Source: Flavobacterium frigoris PS1 (lineage in GTDB: Bacteria > Bacteroidota > Bacteroidia > Flavobacteriales > Flavobacteriaceae). From it: 64,000 bases of DNA. The stretch's first letter is position 1; each line of letters starts with the position of its first letter. The notes under the pieces were generated by a model. The model saw only the letters and a program-made list of their open reading frames with translations. It had not been told where the DNA came from and ran no database searches. The DNA is taken from assembly GCF_000252125.1 (NCBI RefSeq), contig NZ_AHKF01000019.1, positions 38,199 to 102,198 on the forward strand, written 5' to 3'. Below, in pieces: positions 35,483 through 44,860 of this stretch. The translations under genes were made by a program, and so were the position numbers.

Positions 35483-38242
35483 TTAGAATTTATAGTTCAT
35501 AGATAGACTGAATAGTCTTCCAAGCTGGCTAAATTGAGATCCATCATAACTTGTGACAGGGTAACGACCATCAAAGGTGATGTTGTTCCATTCGTTTTTA
35601 AGTAATGTAGGGTTGTTTACGATTGCATCTGCTGATGCTGAACCATCAGATTTGATTGTAAATTTAGGAAGTACATCAAATATGTTATTGATGTTTAGTG
35701 CTATCGTTACTGATTTTGTTGCAGTAAGAGTAACTCCTAAATCTGTAACTTGAGCAGTTTTGAATTCTGTAAATAAACCTCCGTTAGTAAAATCGGCTTG
35801 TTTGAATTTAGTAGTTCCAAAACTGGTATTGTTTAAAGAAACACCCCAATTTCCAATTTCATAATTCGCTCCAAGAATAGTTTTGAATTTTGGTCTAGAT
35901 GTAAACATCAATGCGTCTTGTGTTGCATTGAATACTGTTTGACCAGCTAAAGGCCCGGTTAAAGCAGTTACACTTGCCGGGTTATTTACTGCACCATCAA
36001 TTTTATTTTCGATTGTGTAGTTACCAGATAAATTAAATCCTAATTTACCTTTACCTAAATTAATGTTTCTATATTCAACAACATAATCAATTCCAGATGT
36101 TATAGAGTTAATACCATTTACGAAAAATGCATTTCCACCTGTTCCAAAATCTACTAGATTACCTAAAACGATTCTGTCTTTAACTTTAATTGTATAATAA
36201 TCAACTGTTAAGCTTAGGTTTTTAATAGGTCTTGCTCCAAAACCTAAAGATAAGTTTGTAGATTTTTCAGGTGTTAATTTAGGAACACCATAACCTCTTG
36301 CTGTAGTAGAAACATTGTTAACAATTCCAGTTACTGCAATTGCTCCACCGGCGAAAGTTGATTGTGATTTTTCAGTATAGATTTGGTGTAATGATGGTGC
36401 TCTAAAACCTGTAGAAACGGAACCTCTAAAAGTTAATTTGTCATCTTCAATTGCTTTAATGCTTGTACTTACTTTCCAAACGTTAGCAGAACCAAAATCG
36501 CTATAATTTTCGTGTCTTGCAGTTCCGTTTACTAACCATCCTTTTACAATATTTGCGCTAATATCTCCGTAAAATCCAATGTTATATCTATTGAAAGTTC
36601 CTGAGTTTGCAGGAGTGTTTCCTTGAAAAGAATCTGCTCCAACACCTGCATAAGATTGAAAATCACCTTGTAAAATTGAGAAATTTTCAGTTCTAACTTC
36701 TGATCCAAAACCTACAGAGACATTATCTGAAAGCTCTTTTGTGATATCTAAATTCCCAACAATGTGGTTGAAAGATGTTCCACCTGGTTTAAATGTGTTT
36801 TGTCCTGAATAGGTAGTTTGAGCTGCATCAGTGTAAACGAAATCAGTTAATGCATGACTTCCTAATCCACCAACAGCAGATAATTGTTCGGGATTTAGAT
36901 CGCTGTATTTAGATCTATTGTGAGAATTAGTCACTGTATAAGTTTGTGAATTTCCACCTATAGTTACACTTGCGTCGGTAGTCCATCCATTTTTATTTGT
37001 TTTAAAACCTAATGTTGCATTGTAATCATTTAAATCTCCAATAAATGTTGGAACATATCCTTGGTATGATGAAAGCGTTCCGTTGCCAAATAATGAAGGT
37101 AGGTATGGGAAAGAAGATGCTGTTCTCCAATATGGAGCTCTATAATTTGCAAATGAATTCACTTTTTTGAAAATATATGCGGCATTATAGTACAATTCAG
37201 CGTTTTCGCTTAATTGTGTTCCTCCATTTATTTCAAATTTTGCAGCAGCTGTTTCAGGAGATCCATTCACGTTACCACCGTCTGGTTTTAAACTTAAATA
37301 GGCTTGTGTAGTTGCTACTGGTACTCCCCAGTAAGCAGCTTCGTCAGTAGCGCTCAAAATACCTGGTCTATTAGCCAATGCGGTCTTAGAGAAATCAACA
37401 GTATAGTTCAAAAAGCCTTTTTCACCAACTTTTGTTCCGTTATTAATACTAATACCGTACATTTCTCCATCTCCCTTTCCTGTTATTCCTGTTCTTATAG
37501 TAACAGAACCTCCAGTAGTGCTTTTCTTCAAGATAATGTTCATTACCCCTGCAATCGCATCAGATCCGTATTGTGCAGATGCACCGTCACGAAGAATCTC
37601 TACTCTTTCGATAGCGTCAGTTGGTATTGCAGATATGTCGGCACCAGTTTCACCACGTCCGGGAGATGTTTGCGTATAGACCAATGAGCTCATGTTTTTA
37701 CGCTTTCCGTTGATAAGTATAAGTGTTCTACTTGGTCCCATGTTTCTAATTTCATAAGGGTCAAGTAATGAAGTTGCATCATTTACTGGTGTTTGAACCG
37801 TGTTAAAAGAGGGGATTTTGTACTGTAAAGCTTTGTCAAAAGTCGCTTGACCTGTAGAAGCTAAATCTTTTGCAGATACTACATCAATCGGTAAAGCGGA
37901 GGTGGTGTTACTTCTAGGAGCTGTTCGGGAACCTACAATTACAATTTCATCTAATGATTGACCACCTTCTTCAGATAGAACTACATCAATTCTTGCACTA
38001 GTAGCTGCTTTCTCAACTTTAGTAAAACCAATGTAACTAAAAATAATTGTAGCACCTTCGTTAACTTTTATTTTGTATGCTCCATCAATATTAGTAGAGA
38101 CACCGTTACTGGTTCCTTTTTCTACGATGTTGACACCAGGTAGCGGTAATCCTGCATTGTCCCTTACTACTCCTGATATTTCTTTTTGTGCAAAAAGAAA
38201 ACTGACGTTCAGCAGTAAAAATAATAATGTGATTTTTTTCAT
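35483..38242 (-). CDS. TonB-dependent receptor with carboxypeptidase-regulatory-like domain
   Basis: A 919-residue outer-membrane receptor. The signal peptide MKKITLLFLLLNVSFLFA fixes the start at 38242, 15 codons inside the longest frame. Residues about 20-95 form the CarboxypepD_reg-like domain (EISGVVRDNAGLPLPGVNIV), followed by a plug with SQYGSDAIAGVMNIIL and a C-terminal barrel ending in LSMNYKF. No SusD gene is adjacent, so it is a stand-alone transporter. It is a paralogue of the next receptor upstream (38625-41258), with very similar N-termini and plugs. Ligand unknown. Confidence 0.93.
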   Translation of the reverse strand: MKKITLLFLLLNVSFLFAQKEISGVVRDNAGLPLPGVNIVEKGTSNGVSTNIDGAYKIKVNEGATIIFSYIGFTKVEKAATSARIDVVLSEEGGQSLDEIVIVGSRTAPRSNTTSALPIDVVSAKDLASTGQATFDKALQYKIPSFNTVQTPVNDATSLLDPYEIRNMGPSRTLILINGKRKNMSSLVYTQTSPGRGETGADISAIPTDAIERVEILRDGASAQYGSDAIAGVMNIILKKSTTGGSVTIRTGITGKGDGEMYGISINNGTKVGEKGFLNYTVDFSKTALANRPGILSATDEAAYWGVPVATTQAYLSLKPDGGNVNGSPETAAAKFEINGGTQLSENAELYYNAAYIFKKVNSFANYRAPYWRTASSFPYLPSLFGNGTLSSYQGYVPTFIGDLNDYNATLGFKTNKNGWTTDASVTIGGNSQTYTVTNSHNRSKYSDLNPEQLSAVGGLGSHALTDFVYTDAAQTTYSGQNTFKPGGTSFNHIVGNLDITKELSDNVSVGFGSEVRTENFSILQGDFQSYAGVGADSFQGNTPANSGTFNRYNIGFYGDISANIVKGWLVNGTARHENYSDFGSANVWKVSTSIKAIEDDKLTFRGSVSTGFRAPSLHQIYTEKSQSTFAGGAIAVTGIVNNVSTTARGYGVPKLTPEKSTNLSLGFGARPIKNLSLTVDYYTIKVKDRIVLGNLVDFGTGGNAFFVNGINSITSGIDYVVEYRNINLGKGKLGFNLSGNYTIENKIDGAVNNPASVTALTGPLAGQTVFNATQDALMFTSRPKFKTILGANYEIGNWGVSLNNTSFGTTKFKQADFTNGGLFTEFKTAQVTDLGVTLTATKSVTIALNINNIFDVLPKFTIKSDGSASADAIVNNPTLLKNEWNNITFDGRYPVTSYDGSQFSQLGRLFSLSMNYKF

Positions 38243-38624
38243 AATTAAATTGAATTTTGGTTTTGGTTGGTTTAATTTATGCCGCAAGATATATTTTTTT
38301 TTAACATAATATTAATATACTAACTGTATTTCTAAAAATTAATAGTATAAACTTATAATTTGGTATTAAAATAATATTAAATGTAAATTTTTGTAAGAAT
38401 TGTTGTTTTATTATTAAAACGTTTAAGAGATATCAGTGATAATTTAGTCATTAGGTTTATTTCATTGATGATTTAAAAAGAAGTTTAATCTTTGTTTTAT
38501 ACTGTGATAAATGAGGATATTATAAGGTAGTGGTTATTTTAGTTTTTGTTTTAACGGTAGTGTATCGCATAAAAAAAGGGTTACCATATCGGCAACCCTT
38601 TTACTTGTATTTTATATTAATAAA
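38243..38624. other. Region between the tandem receptors
   Basis: About 380 bp, extremely AT-rich (mostly A/T at 38290-38480). No ORF. It holds the terminator of the upstream receptor and must contain the promoter of the downstream one, but no TAnnTTTG box is visible on the minus strand. Confidence 0.5.
38574..38603. terminator. Terminator of the upstream TonB receptor gene
   Basis: Stem AAAAGGGTT-A-CC / GG-C-AACCCTTTT with an A run before it on the plus strand. It separates transcription of the two receptors. Confidence 0.85.
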
Positions 38625-41258
38625 TTAGAAGTTAAATCCAAGTCTTGCATAGTAATAAGCGCCACCGAATCCCATTTGTACTGAATCCCAATATCCACCT
38701 GCTTCAGTATCTCCAGCTTCATCTTGTTTGTCTGGATAAATATTGAATAGATTATTACTACCAATACTTAGTTTTAATTGTTTTGTCAGTTTGTATCCTA
38801 GGGTTAAATCAGTTATTGTTTTTTCGGTATAGACGTCATCCGCATTAGAGTAATCTACTAAAACGACTTTACTAAAGTGTGTAAAAGCTAATCCTGCATC
38901 AAACTTGTTTTTAGAATAATTAAGGTTCAGACCAAATTTATTTTTTGGTGCTGAAGCTAATAAAAATGCTTTTTCACGTTTTCCGAAAAAAGTACCCTCG
39001 TCTAAAGCCCCGTTTTTTACATTTTCAATTTTCATGTCGTTAATGTTTCCTACCAAAGTAGCTCCAAATTTAGAAGCTCCAAATGATTTTTTCCAAGCAA
39101 AAACGATGTCTAATCCTGCGGTTCTTGTGTCAACTCCATTGGTGAAAAATTGCGCTTCTGAAACTCCAATATTTAATGCAGTGGCATCAAAATAGCCTGT
39201 TAAAACAATTCGGTCTTTCACTTTTATTAAGTATCCATCAACCGTAGCAGTAAAATCACCAAAATTTGTAGTGAACCCTAATGAACCATTAACGGCAGTT
39301 TCCTCATTTAATTTATTGACACCAAACGCTTTTGTAACTGGACTGTTGTTTGGTGAGAGAAGAACTTCAGTTGCTCCGCCTCCATTGAAATTAGTAAAAC
39401 GTAAATTGTAATAAACCTGAGCTAATGAAGGCGCTCTGAATCCTGTGCTTACAGAACCTCTAATATTAAAGTTCTCTGACGCTTTTATTCTAGATGCTAT
39501 TTTCCAGTTTAATGTACTTCCAAAGTCACTGTAGTTCTCAAAACGTACTGCTGCACTTACTAAAAGCGCATTTGTAATGTCAAATTCGCTGTCCGCATAC
39601 AGAGACACGTTAGTACGACTTTTGTCAACTACATTAGCAGGGCTGTAGCCAGGGAAACCTTGTGATCCTCCAGGTCGTACTTCATTAGAAATAGGGTCTA
39701 CCGGCGCAGATTGATTAGCCGGATCAGTGATTACTAAACCATTTGTATCATAAGTTGCGTACGAACCTTCTTCTCCTGCAAAAATGTTAAATTTTTCTGT
39801 TCTGAATTCAGCTCCAAAGGCAATATTCATTCCTTCCAATACCGAATCGTAGTTTTTAGAGAAATCAAAATTAGTTGTATTTTGACTTAAACTATGTCCA
39901 CCTGCGTCAAATTCTGAAGGAGACGCTTCTTCAAGCGAAGCGTTGATAGTTCCTTTGATATAATAATGGAAAAGGTTTTTACCAAAAGAGTTACTAATGT
40001 CAATTTTCCATCCACTCGCAGTTTCTGTTCTGAAACCTGCTGCGAATGAATTGTCTAGAATATTTGAAGTGATTCTGGGAGTAAAACCTCCAGGATATAC
40101 TGATTCTACAACTCTACCACCACTATTTCTTGTAAAAGCATAGGCATCGGTATCTCTATAATTTCTACCTCCAAAGGCATAAAACTCGGTTTTGTCAGAA
40201 ACTGGAATGGCAAGGTTAGCAAATAAATTCACTCCCTGGATTTCTGCTTCTCCAAAACCCTTCCTGAATCCATATCCAGGGCGCAAAGTTTTGTTTTTAC
40301 TTAAGTACTCTGTAGTGAAATTTACAAAACCACCTTTGTCGCCAATAGCGACACCGTAATTTGCAGATACCTTTAACGAACCTCCATCAAGGGGTTGGTC
40401 TTTAGTGGTAGAATTTCCATTGCCATTTTGGTCTAATCGGTAACCATCACTATTAGGCGTTCCTGGTAGGAAATCTCCTTTGGCATTAGTGTTGTAAGTA
40501 CCGTAGGTAATAGAGCCGGTCAGTTCATCAACATTATCATTCAGAACGATATTGATTACACCTGCTATTGCATCAGAACCATATTGTGCTGCAGCTCCAT
40601 CTCTCAAAATTTCTATTCTTTTGATTGAGGCTGCTGGTATTGCGTTTAAATCGGTTCCTGTATTTCCTCTTCCACGAGTTCCAAATAAATTGATAAGCGA
40701 AGATTGGTGTCTTCTTTTTCCGTTTATTAAAACTAATGTTTGATCTGGTCCTAAACCTCTTAGTGAAGCGGGATCAACGTGATCCGCACCATCTGAGCCT
40801 GATTGTTTATTGGCGTTAAAAGAAGGTGCAATGTATTGTAGTAATTCATTGATTTCTAGTTTTCCGCTTTGTGTTGTTAATTCTTTTACATTGATGATAT
40901 CAATAGGAACTGCAGAATTTATAACAGTTCTTTTTGTGTTCCTTGAACCTACAATTTGAATTTCTTGTAGTTGTTGGCCACCTTCATGAGATAATTCAAT
41001 GTCTAATTTAGGGCTGGTTGCTAACTTCTCTACTTTAGAGAATCCGATATAACTAAAAACTAAAGTAGCTCCCTCATTTACCTTTATTTTGTAAACTCCA
41101 TTAATATCTGTAGAAACACCGTTGTTTGTTCCTTTTTCGATAATGTTAACTCCAGGTAGGGCAAATCCAGTGTTGTCTTTTACTATTCCCGAAATTTCCT
41201 TTTGTGCAAAAAGAAAGGTCGAATTTAGCAAAATTAGCAATAGAAGTAATTTTTTCAT
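38625..41258 (-). CDS. TonB-dependent receptor, paralogue of the neighbour
   Basis: An 877-residue outer-membrane receptor with signal peptide MKKLLLLLILLNSTFLFA, a CarboxypepD_reg-like domain (about 20-95; SGIVKDNTGFALPGVNII), a plug with AQYGSDAIAGVINIVL (about 240) and a barrel ending in the aromatic YYYARLGFNF. Compared with the next receptor, the first 120 residues and several barrel motifs (SVSTGFRAPSL, NYSDFGS, IKVKDRIVL) are nearly shared while extracellular loops differ, fitting duplication followed by change of ligand. No SusD partner. The ligand cannot be inferred. Confidence 0.93.
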   Translation of the reverse strand: MKKLLLLLILLNSTFLFAQKEISGIVKDNTGFALPGVNIIEKGTNNGVSTDINGVYKIKVNEGATLVFSYIGFSKVEKLATSPKLDIELSHEGGQQLQEIQIVGSRNTKRTVINSAVPIDIINVKELTTQSGKLEINELLQYIAPSFNANKQSGSDGADHVDPASLRGLGPDQTLVLINGKRRHQSSLINLFGTRGRGNTGTDLNAIPAASIKRIEILRDGAAAQYGSDAIAGVINIVLNDNVDELTGSITYGTYNTNAKGDFLPGTPNSDGYRLDQNGNGNSTTKDQPLDGGSLKVSANYGVAIGDKGGFVNFTTEYLSKNKTLRPGYGFRKGFGEAEIQGVNLFANLAIPVSDKTEFYAFGGRNYRDTDAYAFTRNSGGRVVESVYPGGFTPRITSNILDNSFAAGFRTETASGWKIDISNSFGKNLFHYYIKGTINASLEEASPSEFDAGGHSLSQNTTNFDFSKNYDSVLEGMNIAFGAEFRTEKFNIFAGEEGSYATYDTNGLVITDPANQSAPVDPISNEVRPGGSQGFPGYSPANVVDKSRTNVSLYADSEFDITNALLVSAAVRFENYSDFGSTLNWKIASRIKASENFNIRGSVSTGFRAPSLAQVYYNLRFTNFNGGGATEVLLSPNNSPVTKAFGVNKLNEETAVNGSLGFTTNFGDFTATVDGYLIKVKDRIVLTGYFDATALNIGVSEAQFFTNGVDTRTAGLDIVFAWKKSFGASKFGATLVGNINDMKIENVKNGALDEGTFFGKREKAFLLASAPKNKFGLNLNYSKNKFDAGLAFTHFSKVVLVDYSNADDVYTEKTITDLTLGYKLTKQLKLSIGSNNLFNIYPDKQDEAGDTEAGGYWDSVQMGFGGAYYYARLGFNF

Positions 41259-41334
41259 AGTTAAAGATTTTGGTGGTTTTTAATTTTGTGGTTTAAATAA
41301 TCATAAATATAACTTAAAGGAATAAAGATTTTAA

Positions 41335-41342
41335 CAAACTTA
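41335..41342 (-). promoter_or_regulatory. Candidate -7 box for the upstream TonB receptor
   Basis: The minus strand reads TAAGTTTG (TAnnTTTG) about 77 bp before the start codon. No -33 TTG at normal spacing. Confidence 0.4.
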
Positions 41343-41570
41343 ACTTAAAAAATATTAAAAAAAAGTGAATTAAGTATAAATACGATTACCATATAATTTT
41401 GTATTTTTTAATAAGATATTCTTTATAAATAAGGAAATATTTAACATATTTAGCGTATTGTCGATAAGTGGAAAACGGATGTGTTTGGTGTTTTAAAATC
41501 GGTAATTTGTCTTTGGAAGAAAATATTTTTTTAAAACATGGGTTTTGTATTGAAAAGGGCTCCTCAAAAA
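41343..41570. other. Divergent intergenic region without genes
   Basis: Together with its flanks this is about 400 bp between the divergent receptor and ychF genes. AT-rich, no ORF, no hairpin of note. Confidence 0.5.
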
Positions 41571-41602
41571 TTGCTGATTAGTTGCATTATATCTTATATT
41601 TG
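41571..41602 (+). promoter_or_regulatory. Bacteroidota-type promoter for ychF
   Basis: TTG at 41571-41573, a 21-bp spacer and TATATTTG at 41595-41602 match the consensus. It lies downstream of the longest-frame start (TTG at 41582), which therefore cannot be the true ychF start. Confidence 0.72.
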
Positions 41603-41665
41603 CAAACTTTTAAAGTACATACTAAAACGAATTGCGGTAAAACGTTGTTTGTAAACATAAATATC

Positions 41666-42760
41666 ATGAAAGCAGGAATTGTAGGGTTACCAAATGTTGG
41701 AAAATCAACATTATTTAATTGTTTGTCAAATGCAAAAGCGCAAAGCGCAAATTTTCCTTTTTGTACAATTGAACCTAATATAGGAGTTGTAAACGTTCCT
41801 GATCCAAGAATTGAAAAATTAGAGGAGTTAGTAAAACCAGAACGTGTGCAAATGGCTACCGTAGATATCGTTGATATTGCTGGTTTAGTTAAAGGAGCAA
41901 GTAAAGGCGAAGGTTTAGGAAATCAGTTTCTTGGAAACATTAGAGAATGTAATGCTATCATTCATGTATTGCGTTGTTTTGATAATGATAACATTGTTCA
42001 CGTTGATGGTAATGTAAACCCAATTCGTGATAAAGAGACTATTGATATCGAATTGCAATTAAAAGATTTAGAGACAGTAGAAAAACGTCTTGAAAAAGTA
42101 AATCGTGCTGCTAAAACTGGTAATAAAGAAGCGCAGACCGAAAAAGCACTTTTAGACAGAGTTAGAGAGACTTTGCTTCAAGCTAAATCAGCTAGAACTA
42201 TTGTTCCTCAAGGTAACGATGAGGAAGTGTTGATGGAAAGCTTTCAGTTAATTACTGCAAAACCAGTTTTGTATGTGTGTAATGTAGATGAAAATTCAGC
42301 TGTTAAAGGAAATAAATATGTAGATCTAGTTCGTGAACTAGTTAAAGATGAAGACGCAGAGGTTATTATACTTTCTGTTGGTGCAGAAGCTGATATTACA
42401 GAATTAGAAAGCTACGAAGAGCGTCAAGTTTTTCTCGAGGATATGGGATTAACTGAGCCAGGTGCTTCAGTTCTTATTCGTGCGGCTTACAAATTATTAA
42501 AACAACAAACGTATTTTACTGCAGGAGTAAAAGAAGTTCGTGCATGGACAATCGATATTGGATCAACTGCGCCACAGGCTGCGGGAGTGATTCATACTGA
42601 TTTTGAAAAAGGATTTATCCGCGCTGAAGTAATTGCTTATGAAGATTTCGTTCATTACGGATCTGAGGCAAAAGCTAAAGAAGCTGGAAAATTCAAAGTA
42701 GAAGGTAAAGAATATATTGTTAAAGATGGTGATGTTATGCATTTCCGTTTTAATGTGTAA
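41666..42760 (+). CDS. ychF: Redox-regulated ATPase YchF (Obg-family)
   Basis: A 364-residue P-loop protein, the usual YchF length. G1 is GLPNVGKST, G3 is DIAGLVKGASKGEGLGNQFL, and the base-specificity loop is CNVDENS instead of NKxD, which explains the ATP preference of the family. A TGS-type domain ends the protein (about 280-364, with TAGVKEVRAWTI). The start at 41666 (MKAGIVGLPN) is chosen because the promoter overlaps the longer frame. Known YchF proteins bind ribosomes. Confidence 0.96.
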   Translation: MKAGIVGLPNVGKSTLFNCLSNAKAQSANFPFCTIEPNIGVVNVPDPRIEKLEELVKPERVQMATVDIVDIAGLVKGASKGEGLGNQFLGNIRECNAIIHVLRCFDNDNIVHVDGNVNPIRDKETIDIELQLKDLETVEKRLEKVNRAAKTGNKEAQTEKALLDRVRETLLQAKSARTIVPQGNDEEVLMESFQLITAKPVLYVCNVDENSAVKGNKYVDLVRELVKDEDAEVIILSVGAEADITELESYEERQVFLEDMGLTEPGASVLIRAAYKLLKQQTYFTAGVKEVRAWTIDIGSTAPQAAGVIHTDFEKGFIRAEVIAYEDFVHYGSEAKAKEAGKFKVEGKEYIVKDGDVMHFRFNV

Positions 42761-42805
42761 TTTTTGTTTTGAGAATAATAGAATAAAGAGAATAGAATAT
42801 AGAAG

Positions 42806-42837
42806 AAACCTGCAAGAGTCATTTTGCAGGTTTTTTT
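42806..42837 (+). terminator. Terminator of ychF
   Basis: Stem AAACCTGCAA / TTGCAGGTTT followed by a T run, about 45 bp after the stop codon. Confidence 0.9.
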
Positions 42838-42938
42838 ATGAACTATTTTAAATTTAAAAAAGCGCAAGTTCAGTATTAATAACCTTATTTTTTAATAAGT
42901 TTAGTTTGCAGAATTTATTTGCGCAGAATTAAGATAAT

Positions 42939-43973
42939 ATGAGAAAACAGTTTGGGGCAAGACCATCAAAAATAGAACTAGAAAAATATTCAAAATCGCG
43001 CTACTGGAATGGTAATGTTTTTAAAAATTTAGAAGAAACCAATATGGATTTTTCTTGGTCAAAAATGCCTGAGTTTCTGAACAGACAATTTTTTAAAAAG
43101 AATGGTAGAGAAGCACAGTCTTTGCCTATTATTCCATTTGATACTGCAGCCTTTGAAGCTTCAAATCAATCCATGCAAAGTATTTGGTATGGACATTCGG
43201 CGATTTTTATGCGATTCGATCATTTAAAGATACTGATTGACCCAATGTTTGGCTCAGATGCAGCACCTATTGCGCCGTTTAAAGTTAGGCGTTTTAGCCC
43301 AAACTCTTTAGAGGTAATCGACAGCTTTCCTGATATTGATTTGGTGCTGATTTCTCATGACCATTATGACCATCTCGACTATGATAGTATTTTGAAACTT
43401 AAACAAAAAACGAAGCATTTTTATGTCGCACTAGGTGTAAAAAGGCATTTGGTTTCTTGGGGAATTGCTGAAGAAATTATAACCGAATTCAACTGGTGGG
43501 AAGAGGAGGTTTTTGATGATATAACAATCACATTTACACCTACGCGCCATTTTTCTGGAAGAGGACTAAGGGATAGAGCCAAATCACTTTGGGGCGGTTG
43601 GGTTTTGAAAACAAACGACGAAAATATTTGGTTTAGCGGTGACAGCGGTTATGGTACTCATTTTAAAGAAATTGGTGATCGATTAGGTCCATTCGATTTT
43701 GCTTTTATGGAATGTGGGCAATACAACGAGAATTGGCATCAAATTCATATGTATCCAGAGGAGAGTGTACAAGCGGCATTAGATGCAAGAGTTCAAAATT
43801 GCATGCCTGTACATTGGGCTGGATTTGCATTAGCGCAACATTCTTGGAAGGAACCAGTTGAACGATTTGTTGAAAAAGCAGAAAGTGAAAAGCTTAATTT
43901 TATTGTTCCTGCAATTGGGTCGTTGTTTAACTCAAAAACGACCGAAAGTTTAAAATGGTGGGCTGGTTTTTAG
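42939..43973 (+). CDS. MBL-fold hydrolase, UlaG/NAPE-PLD-like
   Basis: A 344-residue metallo-hydrolase. The metal motif is His140-Asp-His142-Tyr-Asp144-His145. Further candidate ligands are the His of TPTRHFSGRG, the Asp of WFSGDSGYG and the His of CMPVHWAGF. The order and TRHFSGRG segment resemble the NAPE-phospholipase D/RomA group. No signal peptide, so cytoplasmic or peripheral. Its own gene unit, 170 bp from the next gene. Substrate unknown; a lipid phosphodiester is a reasonable guess. Confidence 0.9.
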   Translation: MRKQFGARPSKIELEKYSKSRYWNGNVFKNLEETNMDFSWSKMPEFLNRQFFKKNGREAQSLPIIPFDTAAFEASNQSMQSIWYGHSAIFMRFDHLKILIDPMFGSDAAPIAPFKVRRFSPNSLEVIDSFPDIDLVLISHDHYDHLDYDSILKLKQKTKHFYVALGVKRHLVSWGIAEEIITEFNWWEEEVFDDITITFTPTRHFSGRGLRDRAKSLWGGWVLKTNDENIWFSGDSGYGTHFKEIGDRLGPFDFAFMECGQYNENWHQIHMYPEESVQAALDARVQNCMPVHWAGFALAQHSWKEPVERFVEKAESEKLNFIVPAIGSLFNSKTTESLKWWAGF

Positions 43974-44146
43974 AAGTTTTGAAGTTTTCAAATCTTTAAA
44001 TTTGGTGTTCTTAAAAAGTTTTTTTTAAAAAATAATTTGCGAATTTTCGATATTTAAAATCAGTTCATTTTCTTAGAGGGATTAATGCTTGCTTTGTTCC
44101 ATTGTGATTAAATCCTTTTTAACTATTTTTATAAAAAACTAAAACT

Positions 44147-44668
44147 ATGAAGATTATAGCGTTTGCCGGAAGCCCGAGTAAAAATTCAATAAATAAAAAA
44201 TTAGCCACATATGCCGCATCTTTATTTGATAATTCTGATGTCGAAGTGCTGGATTTAAATGATTACCAAATGCCCATATTTACTGTGGATATCGAAAAAG
44301 AGATTGGTCAGCATTCTTTGGCACAAGCCTTTTTAGATAAAATTGCTACAGCTGATTTTTTGGTGGTTTCTCTAGCGGAGAATAATGGGAATTATTCTGC
44401 AGCGTTCAAGAATGTTTTCGATTGGTGTTCTAGAATAAACGGTAAAGTATTTCAAGGTAAACCCATGCTACTTATGGCCGCTTCCGATGGAAAAAGAGGA
44501 GGTGCAAATGTTCTTGAAATTGGTAAAAATGCTTTTCCACGTTATGGTGCAGATATAAAAGCAATATATTCATTTCCTGTTTTTTACGAGAATTTTGATG
44601 TTGAAAAAGTACAGATTTCTAATCCCGAATTAGATAATGAGTTGAAAGAAATTATTGAAGGGTTTTAG
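44147..44668 (+). CDS. NAD(P)H-dependent FMN reductase
   Basis: A 173-residue flavodoxin-like reductase. The FMN phosphate-binding loop is AFAGSPSKNSINKKL (about 5-19). The second loop SLAENNGNYSAAFKNVFDW (about 78-96) fits the NADPH-dependent FMN reductase family, which has P-E-Y-N-G-S at this position; here it is A-E-N-N-G-N, a variation in the flavin-contacting loop. Likely supplies reduced flavin or reduces quinone-like substrates. Monocistronic. Confidence 0.9.
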   Translation: MKIIAFAGSPSKNSINKKLATYAASLFDNSDVEVLDLNDYQMPIFTVDIEKEIGQHSLAQAFLDKIATADFLVVSLAENNGNYSAAFKNVFDWCSRINGKVFQGKPMLLMAASDGKRGGANVLEIGKNAFPRYGADIKAIYSFPVFYENFDVEKVQISNPELDNELKEIIEGF

Positions 44669-44860
44669 GTTTAAAATCAAAGAAATAAAGTTATTTATAA
44701 TATCAATTAACGCTGTTTGTAATCCTCTGTAACTTTGAGTCTCTGTGACTTTATTAGTGTTAAAAAAAAATGTCAATATTATTCTTAATAACTTTGATGT
44801 GATCCTCTTTTAATTTTTATCATTTTATACTACATTAGCAACAAATCGTTAAAATTCAAA

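Noticed and set aside
38243..38624. CRISPR array or riboswitch between the receptors
   Set aside because: No regularly spaced repeats and no recognisable conserved structure, only AT-rich DNA and one terminator.
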